A stretch of DNA of 38,466 nucleotides from the NCBI GenBank assembly GCA_945921515.1, contig CAMEKR010000005.1, positions 1-38,466 on the forward strand. Direction: 5' to 3'. This DNA is from an uncultured Clostridia bacterium. GTDB taxonomy: Bacteria > Bacillota > Clostridia > Oscillospirales > Ruminococcaceae. The translations under genes were made by a program, and so were the position numbers. Under the pieces are notes generated by a model, which saw only the letters and a program-made list of their open reading frames with translations, searched no databases and had not been told where the DNA came from. Positions 15,732 to 24,983 of this stretch are shown here, in pieces (positions within the stretch are counted from its first letter, which is position 1; each line of letters starts with the position of its first letter).

Positions 15732-18281
15732 TTATTTCGCTTCGCCGCTTTGATTGTCCTGTTCGGTGCTTTGCGGCTCGCTGTTCTCTGCGTCATCGCT
15801 GTATGTTTCTTTATTTTCTAAAAGCAGTTTTTCAGTCTGCTTTTTGATTGTTTTAATATAAGCGTTGTGGTTATTTACCTTTTCAAGCTGTTCTTCTGCG
15901 TAGAGATGAACATTCGGATTAGGCTTATATCCGAAGACCTTCTTCAGCACGATATAATAGATTATAAGTATTACAGCCGCCGCTATCGTGCAGACTATTC
16001 CGGCTTTAAGTCCAGGCGTAACATAGCTGAATTCTATATTACATTCTCCCGACGGCACTTTAATGCCCATAACTCCACGGTTCACCTTTTCAATATCAAC
16101 AGGCTCGCCGTTAATTGCGGCGCTCCAGCCACTTTCCCAAGGAACCGTAAATACCACAAATCTGTCCTCGGTAAATGAAGAAGTAGCGGTAAATCCGTTT
16201 GCCGTAGGAGTAAATGTGTCAACGCAGGTCTTTGCAAGCTCTTCGGCGTCTTTTACAAATGTGTCGTAGCTGAAGCCGGAAGCATTATCGGGACTCAGCT
16301 CATCAATAATATCGCCGTATTTTTCTATCTGTTCATCGGTGAATACTACCGCACGCACAAGCATATTGTCACGGTGGCTCTTTGCAACCTTTTCGTATTC
16401 GTCATCCGTTACATAGAAGCTGTTGGAATAACCCATCGGTACGAATGCTTTGTTTTCAAAAATAGTGAAACCGTCCTGCTCGTCTATCTGAACAAAATTC
16501 TTCATATTATCAAGCAGAGTCTTGGTGTCTTTATATTCAAGCTTGTAGCTTTGGATTATGAGATATTTTGTAGAGTTTACCGATCTCATAGCATAATAGG
16601 TTCCGTCGGGATCGGTATTTACCGAACGGTTAAAGCCCATTCCTTCATAGTATTCAAAAGCAGAACCCGGCAGGATACTGTGGAAGCTTCTGAAACCGTA
16701 CATATCCCATAGCATATTTGCGTTGTTGGTAACGCCGTAAGTTTCGACTCTGTAGAAGCCGTCGCCCTCAAGCTCAATAGTTGCGTCAACAATGTTGTTG
16801 TAGTCACCGACCTTGGGACCGAGAGACCTGCCGTAGATAAGCGTATAGTACGAACAGCAAAGGCACGCAACCATAGTAAAGCAGTAAGCTTTGTGCAGGA
16901 ATCTGTTAGTGTTTGCTTTGTTCTTTCTGCGGACAAGGATATAGCATACAGCTACCGAAGCCACCGCAACCGCTACCGATATCCAGAACGGAATCTTCTC
17001 ATTGGGAAGCTGGAACAGCTCGGTTACCTTAACGGTCGATTCTTCTCCGGTGGCTATATCAAGAACATCCTTGCTTACTTCCGACGGAAGAACTCCGACG
17101 AGTGATATAAGAATGACCGCAAAGCCGCACCACTTCAGACCGTAACGGATGTCTATCTCCTTGCTTTCAAGCGCATAAGCGGTCATGAAGCAGCCGACCA
17201 GTATCGGCATATAGTACCATCTTGTATAATAGTTGTTGTTGAAAAGCACAAAGCTGGAGTTAAGCACAGGGATAAGCGCAAACAAAAGCATTATCGGCAT
17301 AAGCCACTTTGCCCAGTGCTTTTTCTTGTATCTGATAAACGAGATAACTCCCGCCATAGAGAACAACGGCAGATAAGCAGATACGCTCGACCATTTTGCA
17401 GAAGAGTCGGGGAAGAAGTTCTGCCTTGCAGGAACATCGGCAGGGAAGAACAGACTCTGGAAAATAAGTCCGTATCTCTGCGACGGGTTATGGAACACAA
17501 GATTCCATCCGTTTAATGTATTGCCTGATCTCGGAGTATCTATACAAGTGATTATCGCAGGAACAAACATTGCTCCTGCAAGCGCCACACCGATAACCGA
17601 TTCAAACGCAAGCGCCATAAAGGTTTTAAGCGTAACTTTGAACTTCGGATCGGTACAGCGGCAGGCAAAGTATATTACGAGGAAAACACATTCTCCGATA
17701 AAGAAGAAGTAGTTCACAAAGGCATTAAGCGCAACGGTCAGCGCAAAGAATACTCTTCTCTTGTTTATTACCGCTTCTTCAAGCGCAATAAGCATCAGCG
17801 GGAATACTACCATCGCCTCGTGGAAGTGGTTGAAGAAGACGTTATACATTGAAAATCCCGAAAAGGCATAGAGCAGACCGCCGATAAGCGCTGATACGGG
17901 CTTTTTTACAAAGCGTCTTATATATGCAAAAGCAAAGGTCGAACAGCACGACAGCTTAAGCACCATAAGCGGTGCCATCAGATATTTGGATACTTCGGCG
18001 GGAAAGGGCATTGTAAGCCAGAAGAACGGACTTCCGATGGTATAGAAAGAGTATGACCCTATAAAGTTAGCACCGAGATCTGTCTGCCAGTCCCACATAA
18101 AGCTGCCGCTTTTTATAGCCTGGTTGCACAGCGTATAGAAGGGTATCTGCTGAGCGTTGTAATCACCGTAGTAGATGAAATAGCCGCCGTCAATAAGGAC
18201 AAACGGCAGGAAAAGTATAACGCCCATTATAGCCGCCATTAAGAAAGCCTTGCGGTAATATTGCAATTCCGATTTGTACAT
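15732..18281 (-). CDS. YfhO-family membrane protein (first of two)
   Basis: An 849-residue protein with about a dozen membrane segments over the first 500 residues, a large extracytoplasmic part and one C-terminal membrane helix (GIVCTIAAAVILIIYYIVL), then a charged cytoplasmic tail. The pattern YGDYNAQQIPFY near residues 38-49, the GLLYAFSGFSMYN loop and the C-terminal VPWESGWSAAINGEPV are typical of YfhO, a GT-C-fold family. Bacillus YfhO is linked to sugar decoration of lipoteichoic acid; the same role here is inferred. It shares domain order and motifs with the YfhO protein at 28612-30948. It lies between the methyltransferase gene (33 bases upstream) and NUDIX (19 bases downstream). Confidence 0.88.
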   Translation of the reverse strand: MYKSELQYYRKAFLMAAIMGVILFLPFVLIDGGYFIYYGDYNAQQIPFYTLCNQAIKSGSFMWDWQTDLGANFIGSYSFYTIGSPFFWLTMPFPAEVSKYLMAPLMVLKLSCCSTFAFAYIRRFVKKPVSALIGGLLYAFSGFSMYNVFFNHFHEAMVVFPLMLIALEEAVINKRRVFFALTVALNAFVNYFFFIGECVFLVIYFACRCTDPKFKVTLKTFMALAFESVIGVALAGAMFVPAIITCIDTPRSGNTLNGWNLVFHNPSQRYGLIFQSLFFPADVPARQNFFPDSSAKWSSVSAYLPLFSMAGVISFIRYKKKHWAKWLMPIMLLFALIPVLNSSFVLFNNNYYTRWYYMPILVGCFMTAYALESKEIDIRYGLKWCGFAVILISLVGVLPSEVSKDVLDIATGEESTVKVTELFQLPNEKIPFWISVAVAVASVAVCYILVRRKNKANTNRFLHKAYCFTMVACLCCSYYTLIYGRSLGPKVGDYNNIVDATIELEGDGFYRVETYGVTNNANMLWDMYGFRSFHSILPGSAFEYYEGMGFNRSVNTDPDGTYYAMRSVNSTKYLIIQSYKLEYKDTKTLLDNMKNFVQIDEQDGFTIFENKAFVPMGYSNSFYVTDDEYEKVAKSHRDNMLVRAVVFTDEQIEKYGDIIDELSPDNASGFSYDTFVKDAEELAKTCVDTFTPTANGFTATSSFTEDRFVVFTVPWESGWSAAINGEPVDIEKVNRGVMGIKVPSGECNIEFSYVTPGLKAGIVCTIAAAVILIIYYIVLKKVFGYKPNPNVHLYAEEQLEKVNNHNAYIKTIKKQTEKLLLENKETYSDDAENSEPQSTEQDNQSGEAK

Positions 18282-18314
18282 TTTTTATTCCTTCCGGGTG
18301 TTATTGTGATAATA

Positions 18315-19559
18315 TCAATAAAGAACGGCGCCGTATTTTTCAGCCATTGCGCTGAGTTTTTCGGGTTCTATCAATGAGTTGGAATCTATTATGGCTCTGC
18401 CCTGATATAGCATAAGCGCCATTTTGAGAGAGATCTCGTCGTCTGACAGAAACGCAACGGGCAGAGTAGCCATGTGCATATTTCTTCCGAAGTCTATAGC
18501 GTCATCGGGCGAGTTTATGCTTACTGTCAGCACATCGTAGCTTTGAGAACACATCTCGGCTATATCGTCTTCCATATACGGACCGCATTCGACAGCAGGA
18601 GAAAACTCCGTAGTGTCGGGATCGAGGAAAAACATCTGATTCTCCGTAGCCAAAGCAAGCGTGGTATCCTGCTTTTCTATGGCAGGGAGCTTGTCATAAT
18701 CAATTTCACCGAGCATATTCCGAAGTGCCGCAATATGCTCTTTTCCTGCACCGCAACAGCCGCCGACTATCCTTGCGCCGTTAGTCACCGACTTTTTTAC
18801 TGCACAGGCAAATTCTTCGGGAGAAACTAAAACTCTATCTCCGTCCTTTTCGTATACCGCACTCGGCTTTACTATAAGCGGAATTTTTGCATACGGAGCT
18901 ATCTCGGAAATAATATCGGGGCATAGATTTGCAGAAGTGCAGTTAAGACCGAATGCCGATATACCCATCTCCTGAAGCACAAGAAGTGCACACAGCACAT
19001 TTGTTCCTATATCGGTGTCTCCGTCTTCGTCTACCTTCATAGTAGCAATTATGGGCTTGTTCTCCTTTTTGCAGGCAAGCACAGCCGCACGCATATTCCA
19101 CAGCGTAGGCACGGTTTCTATAACAAACATATCGCAGTAAGGCGATAATGCCGATACCTGCTGTCTGTACACAGACATTATCTCGGTAAATGTATAGTCG
19201 CCGTACGGCTCTATGTAGAGTCCTGTAGATGACAGACAGCCTGCGATGAGCGCCTTATCGTGAAAGTTATCATAGGTTATTTTTGCGGCAGAAGCATTGA
19301 GCTGTTCTGTCATATCTTCACAGCCGAAAGCCTTCAGATTCTCACGGTTTGCGCCGTGAGTAGCAGTATACAGCACCTGTGCGCCGCTGTCTGTAAAGCC
19401 CTGCTGGAGCTTTATCAGCGCATCGGGATGCAGGCAGACAAACTGCGCCGCAGATACCGAGCGGTCATAGCCGTATGCAAAAAGTCCGGTGCCGGTACCG
19501 CCGTCAAGCAGTATCGGCAAAGGTATAGGTATTTCCTGACTGACGGGAATACTGTCCAT
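18315..19559 (-). CDS. Homocysteine S-methyltransferase-family protein with C-terminal extension
   Basis: A 414-residue protein. Residues about 15-290 form the zinc-dependent homocysteine methyltransferase barrel: LLDGGTGTGL, GLNCTSANLCPD (first zinc Cys) and GGCCGAGKEHIAAL (the Cys pair). This domain transfers a methyl group to homocysteine to make methionine, as in the N-terminal part of MetH. The last 110 residues do not belong to this domain; ALMLYQGRAIIDSNSL resembles the end of a pterin-binding domain but is too short to be a whole one. No cobalamin-binding domain follows, so this is at most a partial MetH. Operon position between argS and YfhO gives no metabolic clue. Confidence 0.82.
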   Translation of the reverse strand: MDSIPVSQEIPIPLPILLDGGTGTGLFAYGYDRSVSAAQFVCLHPDALIKLQQGFTDSGAQVLYTATHGANRENLKAFGCEDMTEQLNASAAKITYDNFHDKALIAGCLSSTGLYIEPYGDYTFTEIMSVYRQQVSALSPYCDMFVIETVPTLWNMRAAVLACKKENKPIIATMKVDEDGDTDIGTNVLCALLVLQEMGISAFGLNCTSANLCPDIISEIAPYAKIPLIVKPSAVYEKDGDRVLVSPEEFACAVKKSVTNGARIVGGCCGAGKEHIAALRNMLGEIDYDKLPAIEKQDTTLALATENQMFFLDPDTTEFSPAVECGPYMEDDIAEMCSQSYDVLTVSINSPDDAIDFGRNMHMATLPVAFLSDDEISLKMALMLYQGRAIIDSNSLIEPEKLSAMAEKYGAVLY

Positions 19560-19577
19560 ATAGTTTCCTTTCTGAAG

Positions 19578-21329
19578 TTACATTTTTTCGGGTGCGTCGA
19601 CCTTGAGCAGATCGAGCAGATTCTTGAACACGGTTTTTGTGGCAACACAGAGCGAAAGCCTTGACTGAAGCGTGTTGTCTTCTTCGCCCTTTATCTTGCA
19701 GTTGTCGTAGAACTTGTGGAACAGCTGTGCAAGGTCGCACAGATATTTAGTGATCTTTGAGGGATTATAGTCCTTTGCCGCTTCGTTTATGCAGTCGGGC
19801 AGTGCGGCAATATGACGGATAAGCGCAAGCTCTGCAGGATGTGAGTAGTTAAGCTCACTTACCGGTATGTTCCTGTATCCTGTTCCTTCTTCTTCCATTC
19901 TGCGAATAATACTGCATATTCTTGCGTGTGCATACTGAACATAGAATACGGGGTTGCTTGAGCTTTCTTCTATAGCAAGCTCAAGGTCGAACTCAAGATG
20001 AGTGTTGGGATCCCTCAGGTTGAAGAAGAATCTTGCGGCGTCTATCGGTACTTCGTCAAGCAGAGTAGATAGCGTTATTGCCTTACCTGAACGCTTTGAC
20101 AGCTTTACGGTCTCGCCGTTTCTCACCAGCATTACCATTTGCATAATAACAATATCGAGCTTGTTTGCGTCAACGCCGAGTGCTGTCAGCGCCGCCTTCA
20201 TTCTTGCTATATATCCGTGGTGGTCTGCGCCGAGTATATCCACAGCCTTGTCAAAGCCTCTTGTGACGAGCTTGTTGTAGTGATATGCTATATCCGGCAC
20301 AAAGTAGGTGGGGATGCCGTTTGCACGGACAAGCACTCTGTCCTGATCGTCACCGAAGTCCGATGCCTTGAACCATATAGCTCCGTCCTTTTCGTAGGTC
20401 TGACCTTTTTCGGTGAGCATATCCACTATCTGCTTTACCGCACCGTTAGCGTGCAGGGTGCTTTCTCTGAACCATGTATCATATACTATGCGGTATTTCT
20501 TGAGGTCTCTTTCAAGCCCGTCGATATTAAGCGGAAGAGCATACTCTACAAGAGCAGACTTTCTTGTTTCTTCGTCTGCGTCTGCAAAGCTGTCTTTGTG
20601 CATCTTATAGAAATTATATGCGTGCTCTATTATATCTACGCCTTTGTAAACATCCTCGGGCATAGGGAAATGCTCTTCATCGGCAAAAATGCCTGCACAC
20701 ACATCATCGCCGAATGAAGCGATTATATCGGCATTATTCTTGTCTGCTATCTGTAAATATCTTATCGACAGCGATTTGCCGAACTTTTCTATCTGGTTGC
20801 CTGCGTCGTTTACATAGAACTCACGCTCGACTTCATAGCCTGCGTACTGCAGTACCGAAGATAAGCTGTCGCCCAGAGCGCCGCCTCTTGCGTTACCTAT
20901 ATGCATAGGTCCGGTGGGATTTGCGGAAACGAACTCAACGAGAACACGCTTGCCTTTGCCAAGCTCGGTCTTGCCGTAGTCGCTGCCGCTGCTTATTACT
21001 TCTCCTACCGTTTCATTAAACCAAGCAGGGCTTATGAAGAAATTAAGAAATCCGGGGCCTGCGACTTCTATCTTTTCAAATGCCGTTCCGTCTAAGATTG
21101 CGGCTTCGGCTATCATCTGACCTATTGCTCTCGGATTTGATTTCAGCGCCTTTGCGCTTGCCATTGCGGCATTGCAGGAGAAATCTCCGTGCGATACGTC
21201 TGCAGGGCGCTCAACATTGAAAGCAGGAAGCGGAACAGCTTCTATCTTTCCCTCTGCCACCAGTCTGCCCAGCGCATTCATTACCGTTTCTTTTACCTGC
21301 TGTTTAGCAAGCTCTATCATATTAGTCAT
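19578..21329 (-). CDS. argS: Arginyl-tRNA synthetase
   Basis: A 583-residue class I synthetase that charges tRNA-Arg. It shows the HIGH-type motif in SANPTGPMHIGNARGGALGD (about 119-138), the KMSKS-like loop VKLSKRSGKAITL (about 390), an N-terminal Add1-like domain and a C-terminal DALR-type anticodon domain (YVQYAHARICSIIRR onward). Length is normal. Its ATG overlaps the stop of the DUF1934 gene by one base (TGATG), indicating translational coupling, and the methyltransferase gene starts 18 bases after it. Confidence 0.96.
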   Translation of the reverse strand: MTNMIELAKQQVKETVMNALGRLVAEGKIEAVPLPAFNVERPADVSHGDFSCNAAMASAKALKSNPRAIGQMIAEAAILDGTAFEKIEVAGPGFLNFFISPAWFNETVGEVISSGSDYGKTELGKGKRVLVEFVSANPTGPMHIGNARGGALGDSLSSVLQYAGYEVEREFYVNDAGNQIEKFGKSLSIRYLQIADKNNADIIASFGDDVCAGIFADEEHFPMPEDVYKGVDIIEHAYNFYKMHKDSFADADEETRKSALVEYALPLNIDGLERDLKKYRIVYDTWFRESTLHANGAVKQIVDMLTEKGQTYEKDGAIWFKASDFGDDQDRVLVRANGIPTYFVPDIAYHYNKLVTRGFDKAVDILGADHHGYIARMKAALTALGVDANKLDIVIMQMVMLVRNGETVKLSKRSGKAITLSTLLDEVPIDAARFFFNLRDPNTHLEFDLELAIEESSSNPVFYVQYAHARICSIIRRMEEEGTGYRNIPVSELNYSHPAELALIRHIAALPDCINEAAKDYNPSKITKYLCDLAQLFHKFYDNCKIKGEEDNTLQSRLSLCVATKTVFKNLLDLLKVDAPEKM

Positions 21330-21751
21330 CAGTTACACTCCTTAACATTTATATGCATTTCATTTTCGGACATATAGCTTGAATTGATATCAAGCGTATA
21401 TCTGAGATACACATCTCCGCCCGTGCTTTTAAGCTCGTTTTTTATCTCGTCGGTGCATACGCCTATCATAAAATCACCGAACTCCGTGCCGTAATGGCAG
21501 TGGTGCTTTTTGCCCTTTTCTATGAAAAGCGAGCTTATCACCTTTCCGCTTCTTGTCATGGTCACCATATTGTCCGATACTTCAAGCGTTACCGAGCTTC
21601 CTTCAAAGCCGGTCGCCTCGCTCTCGTCATAATGAAGCCTGAAGCCTCCGTCAAACTGCTCCATTGCGCCAAAGGTGAAAAGCTCGGTGGTATCCTTTTC
21701 TTCATCGACCGTCTGCGTGCTCTTTATTGTTATACATACATTCTTTTTCAT
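21329..21751 (-). CDS. DUF1934-family protein (YwiB-like)
   Basis: A 140-residue protein rich in beta strands. It matches the DUF1934 family in size and in the pattern MxKNVxITIKSTQTVDEEKD at the start and KHHCHYGTEFGDFMIGV in the middle. The family has a lipocalin-like barrel fold and unknown function. A gene of this family directly before argS is a recurring arrangement in Firmicutes, including B. subtilis ywiB. No signal peptide, so it is probably cytoplasmic. Confidence 0.85.
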   Translation of the reverse strand: MKKNVCITIKSTQTVDEEKDTTELFTFGAMEQFDGGFRLHYDESEATGFEGSSVTLEVSDNMVTMTRSGKVISSLFIEKGKKHHCHYGTEFGDFMIGVCTDEIKNELKSTGGDVYLRYTLDINSSYMSENEMHINVKECN

Positions 21752-21772
21752 TGTTATTCCTTCCGCCTTTTT

Positions 21773-22837
21773 TCAGTCGAGTTCCACAACAGAGCCGATA
21801 AGCAGACGGATCATATCTTCATAAGTGAAGCCGTTGTCCGTAACAAGCCGTGTGAATATACTCTGCCTGTCAAGTCCCGGTATGCTTCTTACTCGTCTGA
21901 CATACACCCTGCCGTCATTACCGAGTACCATATCGACTCTTGCAAAGCATTTGCAGGAGAGTGCGGAGAATGCGGCTCTTGCCGTCTGTCTTATGCTGTC
22001 AAGCTCGGAGCCGTCGAGCTGAGCCGGTACGACAAGCTCGGAGGTCGAAGCTATATTTGCACTGCGCTTATCTGTTTCGTCGCTCAGCTTTACAAGCTCG
22101 CCGACTGTGACTTCTTCATCGTGAAGCTTCTTTTCGAGTACGGCACAGGTTATCTCTCTGCCGCTGAGTGCGCTCTCTGCAATTATATACGGATGGTGCG
22201 AAAAGCTTGCCTTTATTGCTTCTTCAAGCTCGCTTTCGTTATCGGCTCTGCAGGCACCCACAGATGCGGAACAGCTCGTAGGAGCGGTATATATCGGGAA
22301 AGCCAGCTTGTCTGTTATCTTCTTTACAGCGGAATTTATATCGTTTATTTCGCTTCTGTGAAGTGTAACATTGTCAATAACATCAAGTCCGCTGTCACAG
22401 AGGATAAGATTCATTATCCGTCTGTCGTTGGACAGCGCCGCCGCCTGAAAATCATTTCCGATTATCGGCAGACCGGCAAGCTTGCACAGTCCCTGCACTC
22501 TTCCGTCTTCTCCGTATTTACCGTGAAGAACGGGGAAAACTGCGTCTACTCTGTATATCGTGCTTTCTCCGTCGGAAATAATCTTGATTACACCCTTGTT
22601 TGTCATATCGGGGCTTATCACGCATGAACAGCAGTCGCTGTCCTGCTCCCAGCTTCCGTCCTTGATATTTTCATAGCTGCCCGGATAAAAAAGCCATCTG
22701 CCTGCTCTGGTTATGCCTATCGCAAGCGGCTCTATCTCCTTTGGCATTGCGCTGAGTACGCTGTATGCAGTATGAAGCGACGCCGCATGATCTGCCGACG
22801 CACCGCCGAACAGTACGGCTATTCGTTTTTTCGCCAT
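21773..22837 (-). CDS. D-alanine--D-alanine ligase-like ATP-grasp protein, probably catalytically altered
   Basis: A 354-residue protein starting at MAKKRIAVLF (RBS GAGG); the track's longer start is rejected. The Ddl layout is clear: FGGASADHAASL (about 10-21), HGKYGEDGRVQGLCKLAG, ALSNDRRIMN (normally ALSMDK), and ARVDMVLGNDGRVYV. However, the metal-binding segment that in E. coli DdlB reads LEANTSPG reads RRVRSIPG here, so the ligands equivalent to Glu270 and Asn272 are both Arg (about 315 and 317); the Asp of RVD is kept. ATP-dependent ligation is therefore doubtful. It may be a pseudoenzyme, a regulator, or a paralogue with another role; a standard ddl would be expected elsewhere in the genome. 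It is the first gene of the leftward operon. Confidence 0.82.
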   Translation of the reverse strand: MAKKRIAVLFGGASADHAASLHTAYSVLSAMPKEIEPLAIGITRAGRWLFYPGSYENIKDGSWEQDSDCCSCVISPDMTNKGVIKIISDGESTIYRVDAVFPVLHGKYGEDGRVQGLCKLAGLPIIGNDFQAAALSNDRRIMNLILCDSGLDVIDNVTLHRSEINDINSAVKKITDKLAFPIYTAPTSCSASVGACRADNESELEEAIKASFSHHPYIIAESALSGREITCAVLEKKLHDEEVTVGELVKLSDETDKRSANIASTSELVVPAQLDGSELDSIRQTARAAFSALSCKCFARVDMVLGNDGRVYVRRVRSIPGLDRQSIFTRLVTDNGFTYEDMIRLLIGSVVELD

Positions 22838-22883
22838 ATCGGTTCCTCTTCTTTCGTTCTGTCTTATATGCAATAATAAAATA

Positions 22884-22912
22884 AGTATATCACATTTACG
22901 CCTTAAGTTCAA
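22884..22912 (-). promoter_or_regulatory. Promoter of the leftward Ddl-like/argS/murC operon
   Basis: On the minus strand TTGAAC (22907-22912) and TATACT (22884-22889) with a 17-base spacer, about 50 bases before the Ddl-like gene. The six downstream genes are separated by gaps of about 55 bases or less, so one transcript may reach murC. Confidence 0.7.
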
Positions 22913-23056
22913 GGGTAAAAAGGGAAATTATATATAAATAGTATCAGGCACTTACCTTCGCCTCATTTATCGTGGGTTACAACGGTAAGGATATTGCAAA
23001 GTAAAAGCATCGATTGTGCAAAATAATATAGAACAGTCGAAAAATGTTAAAATGTA
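22913..23056. other. Intergenic stretch between divergent promoters
   Basis: Part of a 362-base gap between the Ddl-like gene and the lipoprotein gene. Besides the two promoters listed separately I see no ORF, RNA gene, riboswitch-like fold or obvious repeat. Confidence 0.5.
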
Positions 23057-23085
23057 TTGACAAATAAAAAAAACTTTGATATAAT
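23057..23085 (+). promoter_or_regulatory. Perfect consensus promoter of the lipoprotein gene
   Basis: TTGACA at 23057-23062 and TATAAT at 23080-23085, 17-base spacer. The leader to the ATG at 23200 is about 110 bases, long enough to hold regulation, but no clear fold was recognised. Confidence 0.85.
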
Positions 23086-23199
23086 TATAAAAAACGAACT
23101 ACTTTATTTTTCAAAACATCTGCAATATATTATCACCGTATAAAAGCTCTTTTAAAGGGGCTGTTTATAATTTTTAACAAGTTGAAAGGAGCTAATTCT

Positions 23200-24351
23200 A
23201 TGAAAATAAGATCAATACCATTAATCATTGCAACGATAACCTGTGTTACTGCGCTTTGTGCATGCCAAAGCAACGCATCAAGCAGAATAAATGACGATTC
23301 TTTGTTTGCAAGAAACTTTATAAAAGTGCAGCAGGATATGGCTTCGGCGGGACTTGGGGCTTTTGGTGACGAGGCTAACAGATACACAGTAGAAGATCTC
23401 TCCTCGGTAACCCGGCTTGATACATATCGCTTTGATGAAAGCAAGAAGAACGAGCTTTATAGCGAGGACGGTATAAAGCAGGTTGACAAAGCGTTTTTTA
23501 CAAACAAGGATTATCCCGACTATGAGTATTTTTACGGCGAAAAAGTATTATACGATATAAAGAACAATACATATAATATCGCATACGGCGGCGAGCTTTC
23601 ATTCCCGGATATCAGCCTGGCCGTAAAAGACAACGGCAGTCTTTATATGCGGATTCAGCCTTTTAATACTGAGAATAACTCTGTAGCAGAAATTAACGGA
23701 ATATATCCCTCGGATACTCTGTATGAACTGGCGCTTGAACACAGAAAAAACAGAGACGCTTCACTTTATGTAACCGATGAACAGCTTGAGAAGATAAAGA
23801 GCGAGTTTGCACAGTATATCAAGAATCACTCGTCTGTTTTCGGTGAAGGCTATACCGAAAGCTCTTTTGAAACATACGAGCTGAATGAAGAAAACGCTTA
23901 TTATCCGACTATACGCTATACGGCAAAGACAAAAACACCGTCAACTGCCGAAGAGCAGATTCTTGATTACAACGATATGTTCTGCAACACCGTGACTATA
24001 TATTATAACGGAAGCGACACATTTATATCTATGGACGGTATAGCGCCGTATCTTAAGAAAACCGGAACGGTTGATATTCTGCCGTATGAAGAAGCCAAGA
24101 AGAAAATGGCGGCAAACGAGGGCGTTTACGCTATACAGCCGTTTATAACCGAGAAGGAGGAAGACAAGGCTTATTGCCCGACGCATAACGAGCTTCTGAA
24201 AGAAGAATATACAGCGGACGGCGATATGACGCTAACCTACGCATTGACTAAAGCCGGCTATATTATCCCTGTTTATGTCGAAAACAGAACCTATAAGCAA
24301 GCCGATTCGGCAACTAACAATTATTATGCAGTAATGCCTGCGGCAAAATAA
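23200..24351 (+). CDS. Predicted lipoprotein of unknown function
   Basis: A 383-residue protein. I chose the ATG at 23200, which has RBS GAAAGGAG 9 bases upstream, over the TTG at 23182 in the track. The N-terminus is a lipoprotein signal: KIRS, then a hydrophobic run and LCAC before QSN, so the mature protein would be anchored outside the membrane at about Cys23. The rest is soluble and rich in charged and aromatic residues, without a family I recognise; GYIIPVYVENRTY near the end resembles substrate-sensing lipoproteins of the YycH/DUF type only loosely. It is monocistronic: own promoter upstream and terminator downstream. Confidence 0.75.
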   Translation: MKIRSIPLIIATITCVTALCACQSNASSRINDDSLFARNFIKVQQDMASAGLGAFGDEANRYTVEDLSSVTRLDTYRFDESKKNELYSEDGIKQVDKAFFTNKDYPDYEYFYGEKVLYDIKNNTYNIAYGGELSFPDISLAVKDNGSLYMRIQPFNTENNSVAEINGIYPSDTLYELALEHRKNRDASLYVTDEQLEKIKSEFAQYIKNHSSVFGEGYTESSFETYELNEENAYYPTIRYTAKTKTPSTAEEQILDYNDMFCNTVTIYYNGSDTFISMDGIAPYLKKTGTVDILPYEEAKKKMAANEGVYAIQPFITEKEEDKAYCPTHNELLKEEYTADGDMTLTYALTKAGYIIPVYVENRTYKQADSATNNYYAVMPAAK

Positions 24352-24362
24352 CAGCAAAGCTT

Positions 24363-24401
24363 CAGCCTGAGGAACAACGTCCGTTTCTCAGGCTGTTTTT
24401 T
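24363..24401 (+). terminator. Rho-independent terminator after the lipoprotein gene
   Basis: Stem CAGCCTGAG / CTCAGGCTG followed by TTTTTT, starting 12 bases after the stop. Confidence 0.88.
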
Positions 24402-24412
24402 CAGCATTTGTA

Positions 24413-24856
24413 TCATGCTTGCTTTGCGCCTTTTGTGGTGATACGGTAGCGTGGCTTTTTCTCACCGAACATTTTCCATCTCAGTATGTCGTCCGTCACG
24501 ATCCCGATAAGAGATAAGAAGAACCATCCCACCGTGAATACGGGGCATATCTGCCCTAAGATATTGAACGGCAGCCTTTCGTAATTCCATACATTCCAGC
24601 CAAGCCCGATGTTTACTATGCATCCGCAGATAAATTCAAGCACGGTTATTATCACGGCGGATATCAGCATCTGGACAGGCAGGGAGTAATCTTTGCAGGA
24701 GTTGATACCTCCCACCAGCACAAAGCATATCCCTCCTAAAATGAACATACTCCAATGGCTGTTTGCTCTGAACAGAAGCTCAACTATCGTATAAGCACAG
24801 CCTCCGAAGCAAAACAGCATGAATAATTTCATAGGTACGCAGATTTCGGCTTTCAT
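24413..24856 (-). CDS. CmpB-like putative membrane permease (second copy, diverged)
   Basis: A 147-residue membrane protein with four to five hydrophobic segments. It shares the PF06541-type core with the protein at 10050-10553: VLEFICGCIVNI, then WNVWNYERLPFNILGQICPVF and a WFFLS segment. Function of the family is unknown, and no ATPase or binding-protein gene is nearby. The start MKAEICV follows AAGGTGAG; an internal Met at residue 9 is a possible alternative. It faces the lipoprotein terminator. Confidence 0.78.
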   Translation of the reverse strand: MKAEICVPMKLFMLFCFGGCAYTIVELLFRANSHWSMFILGGICFVLVGGINSCKDYSLPVQMLISAVIITVLEFICGCIVNIGLGWNVWNYERLPFNILGQICPVFTVGWFFLSLIGIVTDDILRWKMFGEKKPRYRITTKGAKQA

Positions 24857-24983
24857 TTTTTCTCACCTTTCATATTTATGTAAATATATTTTACGGATTT
24901 TCGGAGATTATGCAGTTTTTTCTATAGTGCGGCATATAATCGAATAAAGAATTTTGCTTATCCCCCTTACGAAAGGAAAAAAT

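Noticed and set aside
15713-15796. N-terminal extension of the NUDIX ORF
   Set aside because: It overlaps the end of the YfhO gene and lacks an RBS, while MHLFEKT has AGAGGAAG directly before it.
20139-20717. 192-aa plus-strand ORF
   Set aside because: Antisense to argS.
21494-22627. 377-aa plus-strand ORF
   Set aside because: Antisense to the Ddl-like and DUF1934 genes; rich in Tyr, Cys and Ser, with no RBS or recognisable domain.
21773-22837. Loss of the Ddl catalytic Glu15 as well as the metal ligands
   Set aside because: On alignment Glu15 of DdlB corresponds to Asp16 here, a conservative change, so this position was not counted as lost.
22838-23199. Possible riboswitch or small RNA in the long intergenic gap
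   Set aside because: Only two divergent promoters and AT-rich sequence are visible; no conserved fold or terminator within the gap.
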